Shown here: piece by piece, positions 1 through 8,822 of the stretch
Layout of the letters: each line of letters starts with the position of its first letter
Numbering within the stretch: position 1 is the first letter of the stretch
Source: Vibrio neptunius
Lineage (GTDB): Bacteria; Pseudomonadota; Gammaproteobacteria; Enterobacterales; Vibrionaceae
Assembly: GCF_000967495.1 (NCBI RefSeq)
Contig: NZ_JXXU01000044.1
Coordinates: 95,765 to 159,764, forward strand
DNA length: 64,000 bases
Reading direction: 5' to 3'
Translations under genes and position numbers: made by a program
Notes under the pieces: generated by a model
The model's database searches: none
What the model saw: only the letters and a program-made list of their open reading frames with translations
What the model was told of the DNA's origin: nothing

Positions 1-305
1 AAGGCTTCAATTTCCCGATTTCGCATCGGCCGGCTCATTGGGCCGAATTGAGCGGTACCTTCGGTTAATGCTGGCGGAGCCGTTGAAGAACCAGAGGCTT
101 GTACCTGACCATTCACACTCGGGTAAAGTTGCTTAAACTCTTCTACCCACAAGGTTGTCATGCTGGCTAATGTGTCAGAACCAACACTGGTTAAACTCCC
201 GGTAATACCGGGGACTTTTTGATATTCAGATAGGTTCACCAAAGCCGCTTGAACAGCAAAGGAAAAACTGGCAGAAACAATAAGAGTAGTGAGCGCTAAC
301 TTCAT
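1..305 (-). CDS. pstS: Phosphate ABC transporter substrate-binding protein, PstS family (partial, N-terminal part)
   Basis: Only the first 101 codons lie in the window; the gene runs off the left edge. The product begins with a signal peptide (MKLALTTLIVSASFSFAVQA) and continues with ITGSLTSVGSDTLASM and a later SGSSTAPPAL stretch, the phosphate-pocket pattern of periplasmic PstS-type proteins. It would deliver phosphate to a PstABC transporter. Its ATG overlaps the phoR stop codon by one base (TAATG), so it is probably translated in coupling with phoR and belongs to a phoB-phoR-pstS operon. Family call is good; whether it is the main PstS or a paralogue cannot be told from this fragment. Confidence 0.85.
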   Translation of the reverse strand, partial: MKLALTTLIVSASFSFAVQAALVNLSEYQKVPGITGSLTSVGSDTLASMTTLWVEEFKQLYPSVNGQVQASGSSTAPPALTEGTAQFGPMSRPMRNREIEA

Positions 306-1603
306 TAAATCACCACCAAACGCGGTGGCAACACGAATGAGAATTTGCTGCCGGCCCCCACTTCGGATTGTATTTCTAAATGCGAGTCGTGATGCGTCAA
401 AGCATGTTTCACGATCGCCAGCCCAAGGCCGCTTCCTCCGGTATCCCTAGAGCGTGCTTTATCCACTCGATAGAAACGCTCAGTGAGTCGGTGTAGGTGT
501 TGAGGCTCAATACCTTCACCACCATCTTCCACTTCTAAACATGCACCTTGCGCAGTCTGATACCAACGAACCCGGACATCCGCGCCTGCTGGTGTGTATT
601 TCACTGCGTTATAAACCAAGTTTGAAATGGCACTACGTAGTTGGTCTTCATCTCCAAGTACGCGCAGGCTGTTATCAATATCAAAGTTCAGCTTATGTTG
701 CTGATCACCACTCAGGCTCGCCGCTTCTTTCTCTAACACATCTAGCATTGCTGGGACATTCACTACGTCTTCCAGTTCATGCATGGGCGCCGCTTCAATC
801 TTAGATAGTGTGAGCAGTTGATTAACCAAACTGTTCATACGATTGAGCTGCTCTGTCATGACACCATGGGCTTTGGTCCACATAGGGCCAACCACCATAT
901 CTGGGTCTTCGGTCATTTCCAGATAGCCTTGCAATACCGTCATTGGCGTGCGCAGCTCGTGAGAAACATTGGCAAAGAAGTTACGACGCATGCCTTCCAA
1001 CTGTTTGAGCTGGGACACATCACGCACCACCATCAGGTGCTCACCTTCAGTGTACGGCACAATACGCAGCTCAAGCATGCGCTCAACATTGAGTGGCGAG
1101 CGCATCTCTAGAGGCTCAGAGAAGTCTTGTTTATTAAGATACTTAATGAAATCTGGCGTGCGGATAAGGTTGGAAATCGGCTGACCTGAGTCGTCCGGCC
1201 AACGGAAACCGAGTAAGTGTTGAGCTAGCTTATTACACCAAACAATATTGCCTTCACTACGAAACACTACAACTGCATCCGGTAAGGATTCAGCACCATT
1301 GCGGAATCGGCGAATAAGATTGGTCAGCTCTTTGCGCTTTTTTCGCTGGCGCTGCTGCAAGCGGTAGATACCGTTAAACAACGATTCCCAATTACCGCTT
1401 CCCGAAGGTGGTGTCAGACGCTTTTCATCCCACAACCACGCTGACAGGCGCATCTGATTATGCAGATGCCATACAAGCTGCAAAACCGTAGCCGCTAGAA
1501 GCAACCACGGCATATGGCCGAAAATCCATCCGACAATCACCCAAGGGGTGTAAAAAAAAGCCAGCTCCCAGGCTAGCTTTTTCCAAGTTAACCGCTCTAC
1601 CAC
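305..1603 (-). CDS. phoR: Phosphate regulon sensor histidine kinase PhoR
   Basis: Inner-membrane sensor kinase of the phosphate-starvation system; it phosphorylates PhoB. The 432-residue length fits the family. Two hydrophobic segments lie within residues 10-50, a PAS-like region around 100-195, a HisKA domain with the phospho-acceptor in FFANVSHELRTPM (His near residue 215), and a HATPase domain with the G box DTGGSGLGLAIVKH near 385-400. It follows phoB by 26 bases on the same strand and overlaps the pstS start by one base. No phoU lies in the visible part. Family knowledge gives the signal (phosphate status through the Pst complex); the sequence shows only the architecture. Confidence 0.96.
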   Translation of the reverse strand: MVERLTWKKLAWELAFFYTPWVIVGWIFGHMPWLLLAATVLQLVWHLHNQMRLSAWLWDEKRLTPPSGSGNWESLFNGIYRLQQRQRKKRKELTNLIRRFRNGAESLPDAVVVFRSEGNIVWCNKLAQHLLGFRWPDDSGQPISNLIRTPDFIKYLNKQDFSEPLEMRSPLNVERMLELRIVPYTEGEHLMVVRDVSQLKQLEGMRRNFFANVSHELRTPMTVLQGYLEMTEDPDMVVGPMWTKAHGVMTEQLNRMNSLVNQLLTLSKIEAAPMHELEDVVNVPAMLDVLEKEAASLSGDQQHKLNFDIDNSLRVLGDEDQLRSAISNLVYNAVKYTPAGADVRVRWYQTAQGACLEVEDGGEGIEPQHLHRLTERFYRVDKARSRDTGGSGLGLAIVKHALTHHDSHLEIQSEVGAGSKFSFVLPPRLVVI

Positions 1604-1629
1604 TTACCTCTCCAGATGGTAAATTTACA

Positions 1630-2319
1630 TTATGCCTTTGTTGAGAAACGGTAGCCTGCACCACGTACCGTTTGAATCAATTTGTCATGGCCTGCCGCTT
1701 CTAACGCCTTACGCAGACGACGAATATGCACATCAACAGTACGGTCTTCAACGTACACGTTGGTTCCCCATACGTTGTTCAGCAGTTGCTCTCGGCTATA
1801 AACTCGCTCTTGGTGAGTCATAAAGAAGTGCAGCATCTTGAACTCAGTTGGGCCCATATCCAGGGGCCGATCGTTCGCGGTTACACGGTGCGAAACTGGA
1901 TCCAGCTTCAAGCCCTGTACGTCAATCACATCTTCAAGTGCAGTTGGCGTCACACGGCGAATCACGGCTTTAAGACGCGCCACCAGCTCTTTTGGCGAGA
2001 ATGGCTTAGTAATGTAATCGTCCGCGCCAACTTCCAGACCACGAACTTTATCTTCTTCTTCACCACGTGCTGTTAACATCACAACTGGAATATTGCGCGT
2101 CAGCTCTTCACGTTTCATGTGTTTGATGAAGTTGATGCCGCTGCCACCAGGTAGCATCCAGTCTAGCAATACTAGATCTGGGAAGGGTTCAGCTAGCTTA
2201 GTCACCGCACTATCGTAGTCTTCAGCTTCGACGGCTTGGTAACCTTTTTGCTCAAGAACAAAGCAAAGCATTTCACGAATTGGTGCTTCGTCTTCAACAA
2301 CCAGAATCCTTCTAGACAT
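1630..2319 (-). CDS. phoB: Phosphate regulon response regulator PhoB
   Basis: A 229-residue OmpR-type response regulator that binds Pho boxes when phosphorylated. The receiver domain shows acidic residues in VVEDE, the phospho-acceptor Asp in LLDWMLPGGSG (about residue 53) and the conserved Lys in TKPFSPKEL. The C-terminal winged helix carries the typical VDVHIRRLRKAL and TVRGAGYRF signatures. It is the first gene of a phoB-phoR-pstS set on the minus strand. Pho-box-like direct repeats lie 78-124 bases upstream of its start, consistent with autoregulation. Confidence 0.97.
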   Translation of the reverse strand: MSRRILVVEDEAPIREMLCFVLEQKGYQAVEAEDYDSAVTKLAEPFPDLVLLDWMLPGGSGINFIKHMKREELTRNIPVVMLTARGEEEDKVRGLEVGADDYITKPFSPKELVARLKAVIRRVTPTALEDVIDVQGLKLDPVSHRVTANDRPLDMGPTEFKMLHFFMTHQERVYSREQLLNNVWGTNVYVEDRTVDVHIRRLRKALEAAGHDKLIQTVRGAGYRFSTKA

Positions 2320-2396
2320 AATTGAGTAACCTTTGAGTTAGTTGAATTTAATCGGGCATTTACCCTTTGCAACGATAGGCATTATTACCATCAATT

Positions 2397-2414
2397 ATGA
2401 CACTTTTGTGACCT
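2397..2414 (-). promoter_or_regulatory. Pho-box-like direct repeat upstream of phoB
   Basis: Read on the minus strand the site contains GGTCACA and TGTCATA with the two GTCA cores 11 bases apart, about 14 of 18 positions matching the Pho-box consensus. About ten bases downstream follows TAATAAT, a plausible -10 for phoB. A second match, TTTTCATATAACTTTCAT, lies at 2426-2443 on the plus strand with the same 11-base repeat. Confidence 0.6.
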
Positions 2415-2526
2415 TTGAAAACAAATTTTCATATAACTTTCATCCCACTATTGCGCGCTTACATTAGGACAAGCACAGCAAAAGTCTTTATGATGAGCGG
2501 CCAAACTTCAGGTATAGAGAAAGTGT

Positions 2527-3441
2527 ATGTGGTTTAAAAACTGTCTGGTTTACCGTTTTAACCGAGATATTGAATTCAAAGCAGACGAGCTGGAAAAGCA
2601 GCTTGAAGAGTTTCGTTTTACGCCTTGTGGTAGTCAGGACAAACAAAAGTTTGGCTGGGTCACTGCAATGGGTAAACATGGCGACATGATGACTCACGTG
2701 TCTGAAAACCGCATTCTGATCTGCGCGAAGAAAGAAGAGAAAATGCTGCCAGCGTCTGTCATCAAAGAATCACTCAATGCAAAAGTTGAGGCGATGGAAG
2801 CACAAGAAGGTCGACCTCTGAAGAAAAAAGAGAAAGATAACCTCAAAGATGACATTGTCATGGATTTGCTCCCGCGCGCATTTAGCCGCAGCAACCATAC
2901 CTTTGTTCTTATTCTGCCTAAAGAAGGCTTTATTCTGGTCGATGCCAGCAGCTATAAGAAAGCAGAGGATGTACTCGCCCTTCTACGTAAAACCATGGGT
3001 AGCCTACCTGTCGTGCCAGCCATTCCAGAAAAAGCCGTTGAAACCACGTTAACTGAATGGGTGAAAACGGGCGACACTCCGGTTGGGATGCAGATGTTAG
3101 ACGAAGCTGAACTGAAGTCGGTTCTCGAAGAAGGCGGCGTGATTCGCTGTAAGAAACAAGAGCTAACGGCCGACGAAATTCGCAGTCACATTGATGCCGA
3201 TAAAGTCGTGACCAAACTGGCCCTTTGGTGGCAAGAGCGTATTGAGTTCATTCTGGCAGAAGACGGCAGCATCAAGCGTCTTAAATTCTCTGATGATCTG
3301 AAAGATCAGAATGATGATATTCCTCGTGAAGATCAAGCAGCACGATTTGACGCTGATTTCTCACTCATGTGCGGTGAGTTAAGCGCATTCCTGCCCAACT
3401 TATATGAGTGTTTAGGCGGCTTACCTCACCCTAACGCTTAG
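2527..3441 (+). CDS. rdgC: Recombination-associated protein RdgC
   Basis: A 304-residue protein matching RdgC in length and in its start MWFKNCLVYRFNRDIE. RdgC is a ring-forming DNA-binding protein that restrains RecA. The charged central part (KKKEKDNLKDDIVMDLLPRA) and the C-terminal run LWWQERIEFILAEDGSIKRL are typical. A GAGAAAG motif sits just before the ATG. It is transcribed divergently from phoB and followed by an unrelated pair of genes, so it is probably monocistronic. Confidence 0.95.
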   Translation: MWFKNCLVYRFNRDIEFKADELEKQLEEFRFTPCGSQDKQKFGWVTAMGKHGDMMTHVSENRILICAKKEEKMLPASVIKESLNAKVEAMEAQEGRPLKKKEKDNLKDDIVMDLLPRAFSRSNHTFVLILPKEGFILVDASSYKKAEDVLALLRKTMGSLPVVPAIPEKAVETTLTEWVKTGDTPVGMQMLDEAELKSVLEEGGVIRCKKQELTADEIRSHIDADKVVTKLALWWQERIEFILAEDGSIKRLKFSDDLKDQNDDIPREDQAARFDADFSLMCGELSAFLPNLYECLGGLPHPNA

Positions 3442-3451
3442 TCCATTCTCT

Positions 3452-3476
3452 AGGTGCTCGGCATGTTCGAGCGCCT
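3452..3476 (+). terminator. Stem-loop after rdgC (weak terminator candidate)
   Basis: AGGTGCTCG and CGAGCGCCT pair across a seven-base loop ten bases after the rdgC stop codon. No clear T tract follows, so intrinsic termination is uncertain. Confidence 0.35.
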
Positions 3477-3605
3477 ACCTATAATCTCCTTACCTAAGTT
3501 ATGGACTTTTTTCTAGTCACTGGTCACGTTTTGGCGTAAAATTTGCGCCCCAATTCCATAAGGTGGAATGGACCTGACTTGAGATCAGACTAAGAGAATT
3601 ATGAA

Positions 3606-5006
3606 ATGACAACTGAGAAAGCATTCGTACCAGAACTACTGTCACCAGCGGGTAGCCTAAAAAATATGCGTTACGCCTTTGCCTATGGTGCAGACGCGGT
3701 ATACGCAGGCCAGCCTCGTTACAGCCTTCGCGTACGTAACAACGAGTTCAACCACGAAAACCTAAAAATTGGTATCGACGAAGCGCACGCCCAAGGCAAA
3801 AAGCTTTACGTGGTATGTAACATCCAGCCGCACAACTCCAAGCTAAAAACCTTCATCCGTGACCTGAAGCCGGTGGTTGAAATGGGCCCTGATGCGCTCA
3901 TCATGTCAGATCCTGGTCTGATTATGATGGTTCGTGAAGCATTCCCAGAAATGCCAATTCACCTGTCCGTTCAAGCCAACGCCGTCAACTGGGCAACGGT
4001 TAAATTCTGGGCAGCTAATGGCGTTGAACGTGTGATTGTTTCTCGCGAGCTTTCTCTGGAAGAGATTGAAGAAATTCGCGAGCACTGCCCTGAAACTGAA
4101 CTTGAAGTCTTCGTTCATGGTGCACTTTGTATGGCTTATTCGGGTCGTTGTCTACTTTCTGGCTACATCAACAAGCGTGACCCTAACCAAGGTACATGCA
4201 CCAATGCATGTCGTTGGGAATACAACGTCGAAAAAGGCAAAGAGAACGACTCTGGCGATATCGTTGAAGCCTTCGACCCCAATGAAGTACAAGCGGTTGA
4301 AGTGCAAGATGAGCGCCCTGAGGCAACACTTGGTCTAGGTAAACCAACCGACGAAGTGGTACTGCTTTCTGAAAGCCACCGCCCAGAAGAAAAGATGGCG
4401 GCGTTCGAAGATGAGCACGGCACTTACATCATGAACTCAAAAGACCTGCGTGCCATTCAGCACGTTGAGCGTCTGACTAAAATGGGGGTCCACTCACTCA
4501 AGATTGAAGGTCGTACTAAGTCATTCTACTACTGTGCACGTACTGCACAGGTTTATCGTAAAGCCATCGACGATGCTGTCGCTGGCAAGCCATTCGATGA
4601 AAGTCTGATGACAACACTTGAGAGCCTAGCTCACCGTGGCTACACAGAGGGCTTCCTGCGTCGTCATACGCACGATACTTACCAAAATTACGACTACGGT
4701 TATTCTGTCTCTGATGCTCAGCAATTTGTCGGTGAGTTCACGGGGAAACGTCGTGGTGATCTTGCTGAAGTGGAAGTGAAGAATAAATTCATTGTGGGTG
4801 ACAGCCTTGAGCTGATGACACCGAGAGGTAACGTTGTCTTTACCCTAGAAACAATGGAAAACCGTAAATCACAACCCGTTGATGACGCAAAAGGAAATGG
4901 CCACTTTGTCTTCATTCCTGTACCACAAGACATGAACCTAGAATACGGCCTGTTAATGCGCAATCTCAACAATGGTCAGGATACCCGTAACCCAACAGGT
5001 AAATAA
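3606..5006 (+). CDS. trhP: Peptidase U32-family tRNA hydroxylation protein TrhP (YegQ)
   Basis: A 466-residue U32-family protein. In this family TrhP/YegQ takes part in prephenate-dependent 5-hydroxyuridine formation at tRNA position 34. The N-terminal half begins LLSPAGSLKNMRYAFAYGAD; the family signature EVFVHGALCMAYSGRC lies near residues 165-180 and is followed by clustered cysteines (GTCTNACRWEY). The ATG at 3606 is chosen because the nearer ATG at 3601 is followed at once by a stop. It is followed two bases later by a ferredoxin gene, so the two are surely co-transcribed. Confidence 0.93.
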   Translation: MTTEKAFVPELLSPAGSLKNMRYAFAYGADAVYAGQPRYSLRVRNNEFNHENLKIGIDEAHAQGKKLYVVCNIQPHNSKLKTFIRDLKPVVEMGPDALIMSDPGLIMMVREAFPEMPIHLSVQANAVNWATVKFWAANGVERVIVSRELSLEEIEEIREHCPETELEVFVHGALCMAYSGRCLLSGYINKRDPNQGTCTNACRWEYNVEKGKENDSGDIVEAFDPNEVQAVEVQDERPEATLGLGKPTDEVVLLSESHRPEEKMAAFEDEHGTYIMNSKDLRAIQHVERLTKMGVHSLKIEGRTKSFYYCARTAQVYRKAIDDAVAGKPFDESLMTTLESLAHRGYTEGFLRRHTHDTYQNYDYGYSVSDAQQFVGEFTGKRRGDLAEVEVKNKFIVGDSLELMTPRGNVVFTLETMENRKSQPVDDAKGNGHFVFIPVPQDMNLEYGLLMRNLNNGQDTRNPTGK

Positions 5007-5008
5007 CC

Positions 5009-5263
5009 ATGGCGTTGTTGATCACGGATAAGTGCATTAATTGTGATATGTGTGACCCAGAGTGCCCAAATGGCGCGATCACCATGGGTGACACTATCTT
5101 TGAGATCGACCCCGATCTTTGCACCGAATGTAAAGGCCATTATGAGCAACCGACCTGCCAGTCTGTGTGCCCGATCACCAAGTGCATCATCACTGATCCA
5201 AACCATGTCGAAACTGAAGAACAGCTTCTAGAGAAGTTCGTCATCATTCAAGGACTAGCTTAA
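5009..5263 (+). CDS. yfhL: YfhL-type 2[4Fe-4S] ferredoxin
   Basis: An 84-residue ferredoxin that carries electrons through two 4Fe-4S clusters. The first motif is CINCDMCDPEC; the second half has CTECKGHY and CQSVCPITKC with a loop between cysteines, as in the YfhL subgroup. It starts two bases after trhP and shares its transcript, suggesting it serves the U32 enzyme's redox chemistry; that link is inference. A strong terminator follows. Confidence 0.93.
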   Translation: MALLITDKCINCDMCDPECPNGAITMGDTIFEIDPDLCTECKGHYEQPTCQSVCPITKCIITDPNHVETEEQLLEKFVIIQGLA

Positions 5264-5280
5264 CCCTGAAGCTATCATTA

Positions 5281-5307
5281 AAACGCCGCTCAACTGAGCG
5301 GCGTTTT
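5281..5307. terminator. Bidirectional Rho-independent terminator between yfhL and cydB-like gene
   Basis: AAACGCCGCTC pairs with GAGCGGCGTTT across an AACT loop, with T-rich flanks on both strands. It sits between convergent genes and can serve both. Confidence 0.88.
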
Positions 5308-5329
5308 GGTTATTGTGTGCTGTCTTTTG

Positions 5330-6325
5330 CTATTTGTAGCTTAGCTCCGTCGCCTTACCTTTGAAGATTCGATAAACCGCAAAGGTATAAAGTAAGATCA
5401 TTGGCATTACGACCATCACACCATAACCGACAATCATCAAAGTCGCAGGGGAAGAAGCCGCCTGCTTGGCTGTCATCATTCCCGGCACTACCTCAGGAAA
5501 AAAGCTATAAGCAAGTCCAAGGAAACTCAAAGCAAAGATCACCGTAACCCCAAAGAACGGCCAGCGAGCACCAAGGTCATTGACCATAGGAACCTGACGA
5601 AGATAGCGATCGACAAGGTATATCGTCATCAACACGATGATCGGCACGGGGGCCAGTAGTAACATTTCAGGGAAACTAAACCAGCGCAATGCAACCTGTT
5701 CATTGACTATCGGGTTCACAACACTGACAACCATGATGCCAGTGGCGGCAACCCACCCCGCTCTTCGGGACCATCGTGCGGAACGGATCTGCAGATCGCC
5801 TGCGGTTTTCAATACCAACCAAGCGCCACCGATATAGACATAAGCAGCAGCGACACACAAAGCACTCAACCAAGCAAAACCCAGAGCTTCACTACTTTGC
5901 TCAAACCCCATAATGTAACGACCAACCATATACCCTTGCGTCAACGCAGCGATCAATGAACCGACTCTGAAGCACCAATCCCAATGTGTTTTATGGTCTG
6001 AATTGGCCTTCGCTCGAAAGTCAAATGCGACGCCACGCATGATAAGCGCTATCAACATAATAGCTGTCGGTAAGTAAAGTTCAGTCAGGATCAAACTGTG
6101 TGCCGTAGGAAAGGCAATCAGTAAAATACCGATCGCCAACACCAACCAAGTTTCATTCGCATCCCAAAACGGCCCTATGGAAGCAATCATTCGATCACGC
6201 TGCTTTTCATTGTCGCTCGGTAGCAACATACCTACACCCAAATCATAACCGTCTAGCACAGCGTACATAAAGACTGAGAAACCAAGCAGCAGCAGATAAA
6301 TTTCCGGCAAATAGTCGAACATCAT
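5330..6325 (-). CDS. cioB: Cytochrome bd-type quinol oxidase subunit II (CioB/CydB-like)
   Basis: A 331-residue inner-membrane protein with about eight to nine hydrophobic helices, the partner of CydA/CioA in bd-type quinol oxidases that reduce oxygen to water. The signatures VLDGYDLGVGMLLP (near residue 25) and IGPFWDANETWLVLA (near 50) are diagnostic of CydB. It overlaps the upstream subunit I gene by four bases. No CydX-like small gene follows before the terminator. The CioB label follows the short Q-loop of its partner; calling it cydB is equally fair. Confidence 0.92.
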   Translation of the reverse strand: MMFDYLPEIYLLLLGFSVFMYAVLDGYDLGVGMLLPSDNEKQRDRMIASIGPFWDANETWLVLAIGILLIAFPTAHSLILTELYLPTAIMLIALIMRGVAFDFRAKANSDHKTHWDWCFRVGSLIAALTQGYMVGRYIMGFEQSSEALGFAWLSALCVAAAYVYIGGAWLVLKTAGDLQIRSARWSRRAGWVAATGIMVVSVVNPIVNEQVALRWFSFPEMLLLAPVPIIVLMTIYLVDRYLRQVPMVNDLGARWPFFGVTVIFALSFLGLAYSFFPEVVPGMMTAKQAASSPATLMIVGYGVMVVMPMILLYTFAVYRIFKGKATELSYK

Positions 6326-7656
6326 TGTGCCTCCTGTTGGATCAGTGGTACTTGATGGGCAGTAACATCTTTACGTGCCAAATAAAACAGGGTGTGAATG
6401 TAAGCCACCAGTAACAACGCGTAGATAGCTAAATACATCATTAGAGAAATCATCACACTACTTGAAGCTACTGACGTCACTGCTTCAGAAGTGCGTAGCA
6501 CACCACTCACCAACCAAGGCTGTCGTCCAATTTCCGTAACGTACCAGCCAGCTAAAGTTGCCACCCAACCGGAAAATGTCATTGCTAAAACGATCATCAA
6601 ATAAGGTTTGGGTAGGCCAGAGCCGCGCGCAAGCTTCACTGCACCATACCAACTGACAAACAGCATCAACACTCCAACACCGACCATAATTCTAAAACCA
6701 AAAAATAACGGCTTTACTGGTGGGTGATTGGGAGTAAACTCATTGAGGCCTTTTATTTCGCCATCAATGTCGTGAGTCAATATCAAGCTTGCCAGTTTGG
6801 GAATGCCTATCTCGAAGTCATTGTTACGCTGTTCCTCATTTGGTATCGCGAAGAGTAGTAATGGTGCACCTTTTTCTGATTCCCATACTCCTTCCATCGC
6901 CGCAATTTTTGCGGGTTGATGTTCCAACGTGTTTAAACCATGCAAATCGCCAACGAATATTTGTAGAGGAATAAAACCTGCCGCCGCGAACAGTGAAACT
7001 CTCAGACCCAATTGCGCGGCGCGATGATCGGGTTGTTTCAGCACTTGATAAGCCGAGATACCCGCGATCAGAAAGCTCGCCGTCAAAGCAGAGGCTAGTA
7101 ACGTATGACCAAAACGATATGGTAGTGAAGGATTAAGAATAACCTCTTTCCAGCTCGTTACGTGAACGATGCCGTCAATCACTTCATAGCCATTCGGAGT
7201 ATGCATCCAACTGTTGAGGACTAAAATCCAAAATGCAGACATCGTGGTACCGACAGCAACCAGTACCGTCGCCAAGGTATGAAACCACTCCGCAACTCGT
7301 CCACGTCCAAATAGCATAACGCCAAGAAATGTCGCTTCCATGAAAAAAGCAGTCATGACTTCATAGCCGAGCAAGGGGCCAGCAACATTTCCGACTCGTT
7401 CCATAAAACCGGGCCAATTGGTGCCAAATTGGAAACTCATGGTGATGCCTGACACCACGCCGAGAGCAAAGGTTAACGCAAAAACTTTTACCCAAAAATA
7501 GTATACATCCAACCAGACCGGTGATTGTGAGCGATTGTAGCGCCATTTAAAAAAGACCAGCATCCAAGCTAACGCTATTGTGATGGTCGGGAAAAGAATG
7601 TGAAAGCTGATATTGGCGGCGAACTGGATCCGCGACAGCATGAGGGTATCTAACAT
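6322..7656 (-). CDS. cioA: Cytochrome bd-type quinol oxidase subunit I, short Q-loop (CioA/CydA-like)
   Basis: Haem-carrying subunit of a terminal quinol oxidase. The start at 7656 is preferred over an upstream GTG-region start: AGGA sits ten bases before it and the protein then begins MLDTLMLSRIQFA, as CydA proteins do. Expected haem ligands are visible: His in ANISFHILFP, His in PYRFGHTLLAS, Met in GFRIMVG; the quinol-site motif EIGRQPWLVSG is present. At 444 residues it lacks the long Q-loop insertion of the classical E. coli enzyme, the pattern of cyanide-insensitive CioA types. Forms an operon with subunit II. Confidence 0.93.
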   Translation of the reverse strand: MLDTLMLSRIQFAANISFHILFPTITIALAWMLVFFKWRYNRSQSPVWLDVYYFWVKVFALTFALGVVSGITMSFQFGTNWPGFMERVGNVAGPLLGYEVMTAFFMEATFLGVMLFGRGRVAEWFHTLATVLVAVGTTMSAFWILVLNSWMHTPNGYEVIDGIVHVTSWKEVILNPSLPYRFGHTLLASALTASFLIAGISAYQVLKQPDHRAAQLGLRVSLFAAAGFIPLQIFVGDLHGLNTLEHQPAKIAAMEGVWESEKGAPLLLFAIPNEEQRNNDFEIGIPKLASLILTHDIDGEIKGLNEFTPNHPPVKPLFFGFRIMVGVGVLMLFVSWYGAVKLARGSGLPKPYLMIVLAMTFSGWVATLAGWYVTEIGRQPWLVSGVLRTSEAVTSVASSSVMISLMMYLAIYALLLVAYIHTLFYLARKDVTAHQVPLIQQEAQ

Positions 7657-7773
7657 TTGGGTTCCTAAACAACGTGTCATTCTTTAAATGTCTTAAACTG
7701 TAATTTAGTTACGGAAAAGACGACCGTTTGGATTAAACATCAGAGAAAAATGAAGGGGAAATTTTCTCTCGGC

Positions 7774-7787
7774 ATGATTTATATCAA
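7774..7787 (-). promoter_or_regulatory. FNR-like site upstream of the bd oxidase operon
   Basis: On the minus strand TTGATATAAATCAT matches 9 of 10 informative positions of TTGAT-N4-ATCAA. It lies about 118 bases upstream of the subunit I start. A separate inverted repeat ATTGTC-N9-GACAAT is at 7814-7834. Confidence 0.5.
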
Positions 7788-7937
7788 TTAAGAACACCAA
7801 AATAGTAATAAAAATTGTCACAAATAACGACAATAAGTAGCCAATTTAAACAAAAAGATAAAAAGTGTAATCTAGAGCAGTAAAAAAATGACAGTTCGGA
7901 ATTTTCGAATTTTTAATTCGAAATACGTGAAATAAAA

Positions 7938-8822
7938 TTACAGATCATTAGTGCGCTTCGCCACAGACCTATCCAATAGCTCGATGCACTGCGTTGGCAT
8001 TATTTTAGGCTTTTTACTTTTTTTCTGGGTAATATCAGCCTTAGCTGCTGCGGGTTTAGGCTGAGGTTTCCAGCTAGACAGTTCAGCCCCACATCCATCG
8101 CCTTTGGGGGGGGCGGTCTGTGATTGACACTGACTGTTATCATCCGGGCACTTGAGCCTGACGTGCATATGATAATGATGCCCCCACCACGGTCGCACTT
8201 TTCTCAACCAGCCCCGCTCAGACGATACTTCCTGTGTGCACAGTTTGTCTTTGATTACAGGGTGAACAAAAATGCGGGCTACCTTTTCATCACTCGCTGC
8301 CATTTTTATCAGCTCAAAATGGCGTTCATCCCAGTTTTTTTTAACCAATTGATACTGTTCGAGGTTAACCACACTCATTGGTTCAGGATCACTAAGCTGT
8401 TGCGAAGAAAGTTCACCATCAGCCAATTTTAGCCATATATCGATATCCAAGCCGGTCTGATGGCTCGAATGTCCAGAGGAGAAACGCCCCCCTTGAGGTA
8501 ATGAGATATCACCAATCAGAATACGAGTGTTTAATCGTTGTGACACCATATTGGCGAGGCGCTGAATAAAACTAACCGCTTGTGGATGAGCATAATAGCG
8601 TTGTTTGTGGCTGCGCAATACTTGATACCCCTCCCCTTGAAGAGGCAGATCCACAGCACCTGAAAGGCAACCATTAGCATAACTACCAATCGATTCAGGA
8701 GGCTGTGTCGAAGGCGACCTAATCTTCTCCCATGGGCTTGCCAACACAGTAGGTACCATGAGGGCAAACAGCACTAACCCAGTAAGCTTTGACCCGTTCA
8801 TACTTCGCTTTATCATTTTCAC
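7938..8822 (-). CDS. mepA: Penicillin-insensitive murein endopeptidase MepA
   Basis: A periplasmic metallopeptidase that cuts D-alanyl-meso-diaminopimelate cross-links in peptidoglycan. A signal peptide spans about residues 1-29. The zinc site is visible as GHSSHQTGLDIDIW (His and Asp near residues 118-128) and HHYHMHVRL near 215. The length of 294 fits. The start could be GTG at 8822 or ATG at 8816 or 8801; none has a strong ribosome binding site. A run of eight C (G on the plus strand, 8106-8113) lies in the C-terminal part and could slip. Confidence 0.92.
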   Translation of the reverse strand: MKMIKRSMNGSKLTGLVLFALMVPTVLASPWEKIRSPSTQPPESIGSYANGCLSGAVDLPLQGEGYQVLRSHKQRYYAHPQAVSFIQRLANMVSQRLNTRILIGDISLPQGGRFSSGHSSHQTGLDIDIWLKLADGELSSQQLSDPEPMSVVNLEQYQLVKKNWDERHFELIKMAASDEKVARIFVHPVIKDKLCTQEVSSERGWLRKVRPWWGHHYHMHVRLKCPDDNSQCQSQTAPPKGDGCGAELSSWKPQPKPAAAKADITQKKSKKPKIMPTQCIELLDRSVAKRTNDL

